From assembly GCA_030690835.1 (NCBI GenBank), contig JAUYFW010000072.1, positions 1 to 32,048 of the forward strand: a stretch of 32,048 nucleotides of DNA. Direction: 5' to 3'. The notes under the pieces are model-generated. The model was not told the DNA's origin and ran no database searches. It saw only the letters and a program-made list of their open reading frames with translations. The position numbers were made by a program, and so were the translations under genes. This document shows positions 7,913 through 16,242 of the stretch, in pieces. Numbering within the stretch: the first letter of the stretch is position 1; each line of letters begins with the position of its first letter. The stretch comes from Sulfurimicrobium sp. (GTDB lineage: Bacteria; Pseudomonadota; Gammaproteobacteria; Burkholderiales; Sulfuricellaceae).

Positions 7913-8467
7913 ATGAAACGTAAGTTCGCCGCCCTTGCCTTCCTTTCCACCCTGGCCATTTCCGGCTCTGCGCTGGCCGATGGATGGACACTGTTCCCAG
8001 TCTCAAAAGATGGCTGGAAGCCTGAAGTCACGCTGGCCGCCGTGGTCGGCTCCATGGACGTTAAAAACATTGGCACCAGTGAATACCAGGGCGCGGAGCT
8101 TTCTCTCAACTGCCCATGGTTCCAGCCTCCCACCGGCGCAATCCGCCAGCAATTCAACATCGGCACTTACAACAATGGCAACGCATCGCTGACCAGCTTC
8201 GAAATGAATCCGCATTATTACGTCTCCGTCGCTCCGGGCTGGACCATCGGCGCCGGTCCCGGCATTGGCTACGTACATGGCTACGTCGGCGACAAGGATG
8301 CCGACATGTCGAGCATTCAGGTTTCTGCCAGCGCCAATTACCGCAATGGTCACTTCTTCGCCGGTGCTGGCGCTCGCTACCAGGACACGCTTAACAAGGA
8401 AATCGTACCGGGCGTAAAAGGCATGGATAACTGGCTGGTTACCGCCAAGGTTGGCATCAATTTCTAA
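7913..8467 (+). CDS. Putative outer-membrane beta-barrel protein
   Basis: This is a 184-residue protein with signal peptide MKRKFAALAFLSTLAISGSALA. The mature part has alternating hydrophobic/polar strands rich in aromatics and glycine (HYYVSVAPGWTIGAGPGIGYVHGYVG, then SIQVSASANYRNGHFFAGAGARYQ). It ends in KVGINF, a terminal phenylalanine as in proteins inserted by the Bam complex. The size suits an eight-stranded barrel. No specific family was recognised. I chose the ATG at 7913 over the upstream frame opening at 7886 because AGGAGA sits 9 nt before it and the signal peptide begins there. The gene has its own candidate promoter and is followed by a strong terminator, so it looks like a single-gene unit. 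Confidence 0.78.
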   Translation: MKRKFAALAFLSTLAISGSALADGWTLFPVSKDGWKPEVTLAAVVGSMDVKNIGTSEYQGAELSLNCPWFQPPTGAIRQQFNIGTYNNGNASLTSFEMNPHYYVSVAPGWTIGAGPGIGYVHGYVGDKDADMSSIQVSASANYRNGHFFAGAGARYQDTLNKEIVPGVKGMDNWLVTAKVGINF

Positions 8468-8492
8468 GGAAATCGACATTTGCAGCCTGAAA

Positions 8493-8517
8493 AACGCCCG
8501 CACGCCGGGCGTTTTTT
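8493..8517 (+). terminator. Rho-independent terminator after the barrel-protein gene
   Basis: AACGCCCG (8493-8500) pairs perfectly with CGGGCGTT (8506-8513) across a 5-nt loop, and six T residues follow the G of the stem (8512-8517). It lies 26 bp after the stop codon of the barrel-protein gene. This is the clearest plus-strand terminator in the window. Confidence 0.9.
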
Positions 8518-8550
8518 GTTTTTTAACACTTACCTATATGCGGCAATAGC

Positions 8551-9417
8551 GTGAACACCAGCATGGAAGGACAAATCATTGCCGCCTATGGCCGCCAGTT
8601 CACGGTAGAACTGCCGGACGGAGTGCATGTCACCTGCGTCACGCGGGGGAAAAAAAGCGGGGCGGCCTGTGGCGACCGGGTGCGAATTGCCCTCACTTCG
8701 CCCAATCAGGGCGTCATCGAAGCCATCCTTCCGCGCCAGTCCCTGCTCTATCGCTCCGACGCGTTCCGGGAAAAAATCATTGCCGCCAATGTCACGCAAA
8801 TCATCATTGTGCTGGCAGCCGTGCCGAGCTTCTACGAAGACCTGGTAAATCGCTGCCTGGTGGCTGCGGAAGCCGCCAGGATCAAGGCACTGATCGTGCT
8901 CAACAAGGCCGATCTGGTTGCCGAGACGGCCCGTGCCATGGAGACGCTGCAACCTTACCGGAATCTCGGCTACCCATTGTTGACCCTCTGTGCCCACCGC
9001 GACATCGAGCCATTGCGGCCCTTCCTGCAAGGCGAAACCAGCGTGCTGGTGGGACAATCCGGCATGGGGAAATCGAGCATCATCAATGGCCTGTTTCCCG
9101 GCATTAATTTGGAAACACGCGAAATATCCAAAACGCTGGATTCCGGCAAACACACCACCACTTTTGCCAAGATCTACCACCTAGACCCCGACAGCCACAT
9201 CATCGATTCCCCCGGTTTGCAGGAGTTCGGCTTGCATCATCTCAAGGCCGAGGAAATCGACCACGCCTTCATCGAGTTCCGCCCCTACCTCGGGCAATGC
9301 AAGTTCAACAACTGCCATCATCGCTCGGAACCCGGCTGCGCCGTGCTCGCAGCCGTGGCGGCAGGCAGCATCCATCGACGACGCCTGGCGGCTTATCAGA
9401 AGCTGGTCAGCGCCTGA
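8551..9417 (+). CDS. rsgA: Small ribosomal subunit biogenesis GTPase RsgA
   Basis: This is a circularly permuted GTPase that helps late 30S maturation. The permuted order is visible: G4 (LNKAD, about 117-121) comes before the P-loop G1 (GQSGMGKSS, 168-176) and G3 (DSPG, 219-222). The N-terminus (about 5-70) forms the OB-fold. The C-terminal zinc module shows C250, C255, H257 and C263 in YLGQCKFNNCHHRSEPGC. Length is 288 residues from the GTG at 8551, or 284 from the ATG at 8563. Neither start has a clear ribosome binding site, so the start is uncertain. The 3' end overlaps the convergent P-type ATPase gene by 11 bp. Confidence 0.95.
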   Translation: MNTSMEGQIIAAYGRQFTVELPDGVHVTCVTRGKKSGAACGDRVRIALTSPNQGVIEAILPRQSLLYRSDAFREKIIAANVTQIIIVLAAVPSFYEDLVNRCLVAAEAARIKALIVLNKADLVAETARAMETLQPYRNLGYPLLTLCAHRDIEPLRPFLQGETSVLVGQSGMGKSSIINGLFPGINLETREISKTLDSGKHTTTFAKIYHLDPDSHIIDSPGLQEFGLHHLKAEEIDHAFIEFRPYLGQCKFNNCHHRSEPGCAVLAAVAAGSIHRRRLAAYQKLVSA

Positions 9418-12052
9418 CCCACCATTTCCTCAGTTCTTCCAGCAGCAGCATGACCAAGGCCATGGGAATCAGCAATAGCCACACTTCCCGCGCAACCGGC
9501 AACGTGCCAAACAGCGCATTGCCCCACGGGGTATAGTCGATCAGCAGGATCAGGGTAATTTCCGCCGCCACGCCGGCGAGGATCAGGCGGTTGTCCAGCA
9601 GATTCCGGGAAAATACCGAATCGCGGTCGCTACGACAAATGAATACGTTGACGACCTGCATCACGATAATCGCGCTCAAGGTGGCGGCAGTTGCCTGGAG
9701 ATAAAGTGCGTCATGCGGCGGCAATTCCGTGCCGTACTGCCATCCTCCGCCATGCAGCACCCAGAAGAAGGCAGCCAGCGCTGCCGCTGCTTCCAGAACG
9801 CCGAGAAACAGGTAGGCGCGCAGCAGCAAGGCACCGTTGAGCAGCCGTTCTCCCCGCGCCCGGGGCGGCTTCTGCATGACGCCAGGGTGGGGCTTCTCGG
9901 TACCCAGGCCAAGGGCCGGCAGCATGTCGGTACCCAGATCCACGGCAAGAATCTGGATCACGGTCAGCGGCAGGGGTATCTTGAACAGGACAAAGGCAAG
10001 ATAAGGCACAATTTCCGGAATATTGGAGGTGAGGATGTAGGTGAGAAATTTGCGGATGTTGTCGTAAACCGCCCGCCCCTCCTCGATCGCCGCCACGATG
10101 CTGGCGAAGTTGTCGTCGAGCAGGATCATATCCGCAGCCTCCTTCGCCACATCGGTACCGGCAATGCCCATGGCGATGCCGATATCGGCCTTCTTCAGTG
10201 CCGGCGCATCGTTCACGCCATCCCCGGTCACCGCGACGATATGGCCTTTTTTCTGCAGCGCGAGGACGATGCGCATTTTCTGGTCGGCCTTGAGACGGGC
10301 GAAGATGATCTCTGGCGCATCGAGTTTGAGCTGCAACTGGTCTGCGGAAAGGTGCTGCATGTCATCGCCCGTCACCACCAGCGGCGCGGCGCACAGGCCG
10401 ATTTCGCGCGCGATGGCCACGGCGGTATGAGGATGGTCGCCAGTGACGATAATCACCTTGATTCCCGCTGCGTGGCATTTTCGGACGGCTTCGGCCACCT
10501 CGGCGCGCGGCGGATCTTCCAGTCCCACCAGACCGCTCAGCGTCAGGCCGCTTTCCAGCTGCCCGCGGAGCTCGCCCTCCGCCACCTTGCGCGAGGCGAA
10601 GGCCAGCACCCGCAGGCCCTGCCCGGCCAGTTCCTGTTCGGCGCGCAGCATGCTTTCCCGCGCCTCCGCGCCAAGCGCCACAATGCCGCCCTCGGTCTCA
10701 ATGTGGGCGCATAGCGGCATGACTGTCTGCAGCGCGCCCTTGGTGTAAAGCACCTGCTCGCTGGCAGTCCGGTGTAGCGTGGACATGCGCTTGCGCTCGG
10801 CGTCGAAAGGCACTTCGTCCACGGCCGGCAGATCCGGCCACTCGCCTCGCGCGTTGTCCGCCATGCCCACCAACGCCACCTCCATCGGATCGCCCAGCCA
10901 GGTGCCGTCATCCTTGCGCTTCAGCATGTGGCAATAACGCGCTGCGGCGAGGAGCTCGGCGTACAGATGCGCCTGTTGCAGCAAATCCTGGGGGGTCTTG
11001 TAAACTCCGTTGACAAAGAGCTGCTTTACTTCCATCCGGTTGAGCGTCAGGGTGCCGGTTTTGTCGGTACAGATGACCGTCGCCGAGCCCAGCGTCTCCA
11101 CCGACGGCAAATGGCGTACCAGTGCGTTGCGCTTGGCCATGCGCTGGGTCGCCATGGCCAGCGAGAGGGTCACCGTGGGCAACAGGCCTTCCGGTACGTT
11201 GGCGACGATAATCCCGATGGCGAAAATGAAATTTTCCCAAAAGGACAAGCCCATCGCCTGGCCGATAAAGAAAAAAAGGACCCCCAGCCCGATCGACAGG
11301 GCCGCCACCAGATGGGAGAGGTGGACGATTTCGCGCTGCAAGGGCGAAAGACGCTCGCTTGGCGCCTGGGTAAGGTGGGCAATTTTGCCGAATTCGGTAT
11401 TCATGCCGGTAGTGAACACCACCGCCTTGCCTTCTCCGGCCACCACGGAAGTACCCGCCAGCAGCATATTGTTGCTGTGCAGCAACTCTTCCACGCTGCT
11501 GGGACTGGCATTGCACGCCCTGGGACGGGACTCTCCGGTGACCGTGGCGGTGTTGACGCGCAGGTCATAGGCCTCGATCACGCGACAATCGGCGGGCACG
11601 TTGTCGCCTTCCTGCAACAGGACCAGATCCCCCGGCACCAGTCGTGCCGCTTCGACCTGCTCCACGCCTCCGCCCCGCATCACCTTGACTTGGCGCGGTA
11701 GCAGCTTGAGCAGCGCCGACAAGGCACGTTCGGCGCGGTATTCCTGCCAGAAGGAAAACAGCCCGTTGATCAGGATCACGCCGAGGATGGCATAGCCCAG
11801 CATTGCCATCCCCTGCCCCGGTGCGCGCCATTCCGCGACAAAAGCCAGGGCGGCGGCGAACCACAGGATCAGGGCAAAAAAGTGGGTAAAACCCTTGAGG
11901 AACTTGAGCCAGAGGGGCTCAAGCGGCAGAGACTCGACCTGATTGGGGCCGAACTCCAGCAAACGGCGCGCGGCTTCCGCCACGGCGAGTCCGTCCGGCC
12001 CACTATGCAGGCTGGCGAGCGCCTCTTCCGCGGTCAAGTGATGGATTTTCAT
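9407..12052 (-). CDS. P-type cation-transporting ATPase (P2 class)
   Basis: This is an 881-residue ATP-driven cation pump of the inner membrane. It has the N-terminal cation-ATPase domain (EALASLHSGPDGLAVAEA), actuator motif TGES (172-175), TM4 motif NVPEGLLPT (286-294), phosphorylation site DKTGTLT with D330, nucleotide-binding KGA (438-440), hinge TGDGVNDAP (609-617) and a C-terminal set of membrane spans ending near 870. NVPEGLLPT resembles the Na,K-ATPase-like (P2C) branch more than SERCA-type IPEGLP, so the ion is uncertain (Na+, K+, H+ or Ca2+). It lies 74 bp downstream of degP on the same strand, separated by a hairpin without a T-run. It may therefore receive read-through from the rpoE operon. 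No good ribosome binding site precedes the ATG. Confidence 0.93.
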   Translation of the reverse strand: MKIHHLTAEEALASLHSGPDGLAVAEAARRLLEFGPNQVESLPLEPLWLKFLKGFTHFFALILWFAAALAFVAEWRAPGQGMAMLGYAILGVILINGLFSFWQEYRAERALSALLKLLPRQVKVMRGGGVEQVEAARLVPGDLVLLQEGDNVPADCRVIEAYDLRVNTATVTGESRPRACNASPSSVEELLHSNNMLLAGTSVVAGEGKAVVFTTGMNTEFGKIAHLTQAPSERLSPLQREIVHLSHLVAALSIGLGVLFFFIGQAMGLSFWENFIFAIGIIVANVPEGLLPTVTLSLAMATQRMAKRNALVRHLPSVETLGSATVICTDKTGTLTLNRMEVKQLFVNGVYKTPQDLLQQAHLYAELLAAARYCHMLKRKDDGTWLGDPMEVALVGMADNARGEWPDLPAVDEVPFDAERKRMSTLHRTASEQVLYTKGALQTVMPLCAHIETEGGIVALGAEARESMLRAEQELAGQGLRVLAFASRKVAEGELRGQLESGLTLSGLVGLEDPPRAEVAEAVRKCHAAGIKVIIVTGDHPHTAVAIAREIGLCAAPLVVTGDDMQHLSADQLQLKLDAPEIIFARLKADQKMRIVLALQKKGHIVAVTGDGVNDAPALKKADIGIAMGIAGTDVAKEAADMILLDDNFASIVAAIEEGRAVYDNIRKFLTYILTSNIPEIVPYLAFVLFKIPLPLTVIQILAVDLGTDMLPALGLGTEKPHPGVMQKPPRARGERLLNGALLLRAYLFLGVLEAAAALAAFFWVLHGGGWQYGTELPPHDALYLQATAATLSAIIVMQVVNVFICRSDRDSVFSRNLLDNRLILAGVAAEITLILLIDYTPWGNALFGTLPVAREVWLLLIPMALVMLLLEELRKWWVRR

Positions 12053-12108
12053 CGCCGCCGATACGCCGGAAACTTACCGGATTCGCCAAGGGTGGACCCA
12101 AGGCCGAA

Positions 12109-12122
12109 CCCGGCTTGCCGGG
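12109..12122 (-). other. Perfect hairpin between degP and the P-type ATPase gene
   Basis: CCCGGC and GCCGGG form a perfect palindrome with a 2-nt centre (or CCCGG/CCGGG with a 4-nt loop), 4 bp beyond the degP stop codon. No T-run follows on either strand. It may protect the 3' end of the degP message or pause transcription, but it is not a classical terminator. Confidence 0.5.
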
Positions 12123-12126
12123 AAAG

Positions 12127-13527
12127 TTAAGGTTTGTTGCCGTTAATGCGGATGGTCACGAACATCGAACGGTCGCCACGCAAAATGCGCAAGGCAACGA
12201 CTTGCCCCGGGCCATACTGGTTCAACAGCTCCGCAAATTGCTGCAAACCCTTCACGTCCTGGTTGTTCACCGACAGAATGATGTCGCCGCTGATCACGCC
12301 CGCCTGTGCCGCGGCGCCTTCCGCGTCTTCCACCAACAGGCCGTTGCTGATTTTGAGTTCTTTCTTCTGTACATCGCCAAGTTCACTCAAGCTTAATCCA
12401 AGTTTGCCGGTAGCCTTGCCGAGTTTGGCGGAACGCCCCCCACCCTTCTCACCCGGCAGTTCGCCCACGATCAGCGCGACATCCTTGCTTGCCCCTTTGC
12501 GCCACACCTGAAGCAGCACGCGTTTACCCGGCTTGACTGCAGCGACGAGTCTGGGCAGTTCGCTGGAACTCTCGACCGTTTTGCCGTCGAACTTGAGCAC
12601 CACATCGCTCGCCACGAGTCCCGCCTTGTCCGCCGGACTGCCTTTTTCCACGTTGGCGATCAATGCCCCCATGGGCCGGCTCAGCCCGAACGATTCCGCC
12701 AGTTCCCTGGTCACCTCCTGGATCATCACGCCCAGCCAGCCGCGGTTGACCTTGCCACCGGCGCGCAACTGGTCACTGATGTCGATCGCCACGTCGATGG
12801 GGATGGCGAAGGACAATCCCATGTATCCGCCGGTGCGGCTCAGGATTTGGGAATTGATGCCGACCACTTCGCCTTTCATGTTGAATAGCGGACCACCTGA
12901 GTTGCCGGGGTTGATCGCCACATCGGTCTGAATGAAGGGCACATAATTTTCCTGCGGCAACGAACGCCCCTTGGCGCTGACGATGCCGGCAGTGATGCTG
13001 TTATCGAAGCCAAAAGGCGAACCGATCGCCGCCACCCATTCGCCCACCTTGAGCTGATCCGGCTTGCCGATCATCACCCTGGGCAAATTGCTCGCCTCGA
13101 TCTTGATCAGAGCCACGTCGGTCCTGCGATCGCTGCCGATGACCTTGGCGGGAAATTCACGCTTATCGGTGAAGCGCACAGTGACCTCATCCGCCGCATC
13201 CACCACGTGGGCATTGGTCAGGATATAACCGTCCGCGCTGATGATGAAACCGGAACCCAGGGAACGCGACTGAAATTCGCGCGGCCCCTTCTGCCCCTTG
13301 CCCGGCGGCATGAAACGGCGGAAGAAATCGAACATCGGATCGTCTTCCGACAAATGGGGATTCTGGGGAAGGACGCTCTCGTTACGCACGGTCTGTGTGG
13401 TGCTGATATTGACGACCGAAGCGCCGTGTTTTTCCGCCAGTTCGCTGAAATCGGGCAAATCCCTGGCGTAGGAAAAAGCAGTCAAGGATACAAAAAGCGC
13501 AAAAAAGGCGAATAAACGTTTCATCAT
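12127..13527 (-). CDS. degP: Periplasmic serine protease DegP/MucD (HtrA family)
   Basis: This is a protease and chaperone that degrades misfolded envelope proteins. The 466-residue precursor begins with signal peptide MMKRLFAFFALFVSLTAFSYA. The trypsin-like domain has the triad H107 (LTNAHVVDA), D137 (RRTDVALIKI) and S210 (NPGNSGGPL). Two PDZ domains follow (about 265-355 and 375-460), the first with GALIANVEKGSPADKAGL. The ATG overlaps the rseC stop by 4 nt (ATGA), showing it is the last gene of rpoE-rseA-rseB-rseC-degP. Such placement is that of mucD in pseudomonads and of degP-type genes in betaproteobacteria, so the product probably both answers and dampens the sigma-E response. Confidence 0.95.
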   Translation of the reverse strand: MMKRLFAFFALFVSLTAFSYARDLPDFSELAEKHGASVVNISTTQTVRNESVLPQNPHLSEDDPMFDFFRRFMPPGKGQKGPREFQSRSLGSGFIISADGYILTNAHVVDAADEVTVRFTDKREFPAKVIGSDRRTDVALIKIEASNLPRVMIGKPDQLKVGEWVAAIGSPFGFDNSITAGIVSAKGRSLPQENYVPFIQTDVAINPGNSGGPLFNMKGEVVGINSQILSRTGGYMGLSFAIPIDVAIDISDQLRAGGKVNRGWLGVMIQEVTRELAESFGLSRPMGALIANVEKGSPADKAGLVASDVVLKFDGKTVESSSELPRLVAAVKPGKRVLLQVWRKGASKDVALIVGELPGEKGGGRSAKLGKATGKLGLSLSELGDVQKKELKISNGLLVEDAEGAAAQAGVISGDIILSVNNQDVKGLQQFAELLNQYGPGQVVALRILRGDRSMFVTIRINGNKP

Positions 13528-14000
13528 TCATGACCTCCTGCAAATTTGACAAAGTTTTGAGAAAAGACCCGCCGCAGGACGACCGGCTGGAACTGGCTAT
13601 TCGTTCCCGCACCGGCGCTAATCAATTTCAAGGCCACAAAACCCACAACCAGCCCGACGAGCACCCCGCCAACGGCATAAGCGTCCTGTAAGCGAGCCGG
13701 CGCCAGCCACCCGCCCAAAATCGCGCCCGTCAGCAGGAACGCCAGCGGCAACAGATACACCAGCAGCGAACTCTTGAGCAGCGCCGCTTCTTCCATACCG
13801 ATCACCACGCGCTCACCCAGCGCCGCGTCAATCGGATTGAGCACCTTGAATGATGAGGTTTTGCTGCCCAGCAACTGGCTCAGGGTGGACGTGCCGCAGC
13901 CTTCCTTGCCGCTGCAACTGCCACACGCCGAGGCACGCGAGGTTTCCACGAACACGCCCTCCTGCCCGATTTTTACGATCACACCTTCTGCTTCCAACAT
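13524..14000 (-). CDS. rseC: Sigma-E regulator RseC/MucC family, inner-membrane protein
   Basis: This is a 158-residue RseC/MucC-type protein. The N-terminal soluble part contains the cysteine cluster ASACGSCSGKEGCG (three cysteines as C-x2-C-x5-C), typical of the family. Two hydrophobic spans follow (about 78-97, LLVYLLPLAFLLTGAILGG, and 107-128). The C-terminal tail is polar. In other bacteria RseC modulates sigma-E or takes part in redox functions linked to Rsx/Rnf, and the exact role is unclear. It starts 15 nt after the rseB stop codon and its stop overlaps the degP start, so it is translationally linked to both. Confidence 0.9.
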   Translation of the reverse strand: MLEAEGVIVKIGQEGVFVETSRASACGSCSGKEGCGTSTLSQLLGSKTSSFKVLNPIDAALGERVVIGMEEAALLKSSLLVYLLPLAFLLTGAILGGWLAPARLQDAYAVGGVLVGLVVGFVALKLISAGAGTNSQFQPVVLRRVFSQNFVKFAGGHE

Positions 14001-14015
14001 TTGAAATCCCGCCTA

Positions 14016-14972
14016 TTATTTTGCGATAAAAGACACCGAATTGCCGATCTGCGTCACGGTCGCCGCCGGCACCTCGCCCAGCACCGTCACCTGATATTCG
14101 CCGACAGGCCTGGTATAAACGTTGATGGCGCCCTGACTGGAAAGGCCGGACACGGGTTTCAGGATTCCCGCCAGAGGCTCGATGAAGATGGATACCGCCG
14201 CCAGTTGATCGGAAAATACCATATGATTCGTGGGGAATTTTTTGCCCGGAAAGGCGCGTTTCAACGCCATGATTTTCTTGAATCCGGCCGGCGGCGATTT
14301 GACCACCCAGCCGGGATCGACCTGTGCTTCCCTGGCTTGCATGCTCACCGGTTGCTTGACAGCATATTTCGACTTCAACTGCTCGGGATCGATGTTGCCG
14401 CCGATGCTGGCCTGGGTAAAGAAAAATTGATCCACCACTTCATTTTTCTCATTCAGGGTGCTGGCCTTGAGCAGCAGGCCGCTGGCGCTGTCGGCGCACA
14501 AGCGGTGTCCATACCGGTAGATATCGCGTGGCTCCAGCATGACATTCTGACAATCGTATCCGGCCACGCGCTCCATGCCACCCAGTTTGATCGCGTAGAT
14601 TTCGCCGATACCCGACAACTGCTCGGGCAAAAGGGCCGGAAAACTCTTGTGCGCCTTGCGCCTTTCCACGATCACGGCCTTGTTTTCCAGCATGTAACAG
14701 ACCACTTCATCGTTGTCGCGGATAATCTCGCGCGGCGGACCATCCAGCACTTCGAGCTTTTCATGCTCGCCGCTCGCGTCCGAGAGGTGGACGATGCGTG
14801 AAGTTTTCATGTAACCGTCGCGCCGATAAACGAAAGTACCGCTGTAATTGATGCGGTGAGCAGCGGAAGCCATCTTTTGCAGCCAGGCAGAGGCGTCCCC
14901 CTCAGCCTTCTCAGCCAGGGCGAAGCCTGGCAAAAACATCAGGATCAGCAATACATGGCGCGTCTTTCTCAT
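14016..14972 (-). CDS. rseB: Sigma-E regulatory periplasmic protein RseB/MucB
   Basis: RseB binds the periplasmic part of RseA and shields it from the first protease cut. In enterobacteria it senses lipopolysaccharide. The 318-residue precursor starts with signal peptide MRKTRHVLLILMFLPGFALA. The MucB/RseB N-terminal lipoprotein-carrier-like domain shows ASAAHRINYSGTFVYRRDGYMKTSRI and GPPREIIRDNDEVVCY. The C-terminal domain (about 220-318) contains MVFSDQLAAVSIFIEPL and ends TQIGNSVSFIAK. The ATG overlaps the rseA stop codon by 4 nt (ATGA), so the two are probably made in matched amounts. Confidence 0.95.
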   Translation of the reverse strand: MRKTRHVLLILMFLPGFALAEKAEGDASAWLQKMASAAHRINYSGTFVYRRDGYMKTSRIVHLSDASGEHEKLEVLDGPPREIIRDNDEVVCYMLENKAVIVERRKAHKSFPALLPEQLSGIGEIYAIKLGGMERVAGYDCQNVMLEPRDIYRYGHRLCADSASGLLLKASTLNEKNEVVDQFFFTQASIGGNIDPEQLKSKYAVKQPVSMQAREAQVDPGWVVKSPPAGFKKIMALKRAFPGKKFPTNHMVFSDQLAAVSIFIEPLAGILKPVSGLSSQGAINVYTRPVGEYQVTVLGEVPAATVTQIGNSVSFIAK

Positions 14973-15466
14973 CGGGCGTTGACCTCACGGATTTCAGAAA
15001 CCGTGCGGATATATGGCGTCATGCCCTGCATGGCTACACCGGGCGAGTATTCCTGATGCGCGAGCAGGTAGGGATTGACGTCGGCGCTGGCGAGTTCCAC
15101 TGGCGCTGCTTTTGCCAGAGTCATCTCGGTGGGCGCATGCACCGCGCCCGTTTGCAATACGGCCCAAACCACCAGCCCCACCGCCGTGACGGAAGCAGCG
15201 GCTGACAAGGCTATGGTGCGCGGGCTGCGCTTGGGCAGACGATGAGGTGCCAGCACGGTCGGCTCTTCCGCCAGACTCGCACTGAAACGCCCCATGAAGC
15301 CGTCGGAAACAGAAGAAGTGTCGCGCAAGACATCGCCAATCAGATGGTAGGCGTGCCACTCGCGTTGCGCTTCCGAATCCTGCAATGCGCCGAAGAAACG
15401 TTGCACTTCCGCATCGTCCAGTTCGCCATCCATCATCTGTGAAATTTGCTCATTCATCCTTACCAT
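14969..15466 (-). CDS. rseA: Anti-sigma-E factor RseA
   Basis: RseA is a single-span membrane protein that holds RpoE inactive. The N-terminal domain is classic (NEQISQMMDGELDDAEVQRFF, then EWHAYHLIGDVLR). A transmembrane span lies at about 96-116 (TIALSAAASVTAVGLVVWAVL), followed by a periplasmic tail ending EIREVNAR. I placed the start at the ATG at 15466 (MVRMNEQ, 165 residues) because GGAG sits 7 nt upstream. It overlaps the rpoE stop codon by 7 nt. The alternative ATG at 15457 (MNEQ, 162 residues) starts 2 nt after the rpoE stop and has only AAGG directly against it. The protein is the substrate of regulated proteolysis ending with RseP, encoded at 22939-24306. Confidence 0.93.
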   Translation of the reverse strand: MVRMNEQISQMMDGELDDAEVQRFFGALQDSEAQREWHAYHLIGDVLRDTSSVSDGFMGRFSASLAEEPTVLAPHRLPKRSPRTIALSAAASVTAVGLVVWAVLQTGAVHAPTEMTLAKAAPVELASADVNPYLLAHQEYSPGVAMQGMTPYIRTVSEIREVNAR

Positions 15467-16059
15467 CTCTTGTCTCCTTGCGTATCCAGCAGCGGCCGCA
15501 GTTTTTCCGAAATCGCATCGCGCGCACGAAAAATACGCGAACGCACCGTACCAATTGGGCAATTCATGACCTGCGCGATATCCTCGTAACTTAAACCTTC
15601 GATCTCACGCAGGGTAATCGCGGTTCTTAACTCTTCTGGCAAGGCGTCCACTGCGGAGTTCACCGTTTCGGCAATTTGTTTGCTCATCAATGCATTTTCC
15701 GGCGTATTGATGTCGCGCAACTCGTCGCCGCCCTCAAAGCCCTCGGCCTCTTCATTGTCGTATATGGTTACGGTCGGCGCGCGCCGCCCCTGCGCCACCA
15801 GGTAATTCTTGGCGGTATTGATGCCAATACGATATAGCCAGGTATAAAACGCGCTCTCGCCCCGGAATGAAGGCAAGGCGCGGTAAGCCTTGATAAAGGC
15901 TTCCTGCGACACGTCCTCCACTTCCGCCGCATCGCGAATAAAGCGCGACAACAGCCGTGCCAGCTTGCGCTGATACTTGGCCACCAACAACTCGAAGGCG
16001 TGCTTGTCACCGCGCTGCGCACGCTCGACCAGTTGCTGGTCAATTTCCCGGTCACCCAT
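15460..16059 (-). CDS. rpoE: RNA polymerase sigma-E factor RpoE/AlgU
   Basis: This is an ECF sigma factor for envelope stress, 199 residues. Region 2 shows [18 protein letters not shown] and [19 protein letters not shown]. Region 4 has the helix-turn-helix [30 protein letters not shown]. The ATG at 16059 is preceded by GGGAG about 11 nt upstream. The gene heads an operon with its regulators rseA, rseB and rseC and its effector degP. A sequence resembling a sigma-E promoter lies 77-105 bp upstream, so the operon is probably self-activated. Confidence 0.97.
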   Translation of the reverse strand: MGDREIDQQLVERAQRGDKHAFELLVAKYQRKLARLLSRFIRDAAEVEDVSQEAFIKAYRALPSFRGESAFYTWLYRIGINTAKNYLVAQGRRAPTVTIYDNEEAEGFEGGDELRDINTPENALMSKQIAETVNSAVDALPEELRTAITLREIEGLSYEDIAQVMNCPIGTVRSRIFRARDAISEKLRPLLDTQGDKRW

Positions 16060-16135
16060 CTGGGTTCGCTCCCTGAAGCTATTTATTTTTTGTATAGCGC
16101 TTTCGCCGGACCATGCCGGTATAGACGCCTCAACA

Positions 16136-16164
16136 AAAGACAGCAGAAGCGTGTAATTAGTTCA
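16136..16164 (-). promoter_or_regulatory. Candidate sigma-E promoter of the rpoE operon
   Basis: Read on the minus strand, TGAACTA (16158-16164), a 16-nt spacer and GTCTTT (16136-16141) resemble the known sigma-E consensus GGAACTT-N15/16-GTCTAA. It lies about 77 bp upstream of the rpoE ATG, which fits autoregulation. Confidence 0.5.
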
Positions 16165-16202
16165 CGCAACATTGGGGGTTTGCGCGTAGGCGACTGGCTG
16201 CA

Positions 16203-16211
16203 TGGTATGAT
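16203..16211 (+). promoter_or_regulatory. Candidate extended -10 promoter for nadB
   Basis: TGGTATGAT is an extended -10 element (TG-N-TATGAT). No good -35 stands 17 nt upstream. A start about 7 nt downstream would give a leader of about 25 nt before the GTG at 16243 and would exclude the in-frame ATG at 16207. Confidence 0.4.
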
Positions 16212-16242
16212 TTTCCCGCTTTCATTTTGTACTGGATCGGGT

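Noticed and set aside
12109-12122. Rho-independent terminator after degP
   Set aside because: The stem is strong but no T-run follows on the minus strand. Kept only as a hairpin.
16207-16242. ATG at 16207 as the nadB start
   Set aside because: It lies inside the likely -10 element and adds 12 residues not usual for the family. The GTG at 16243 gives the standard N-terminus.
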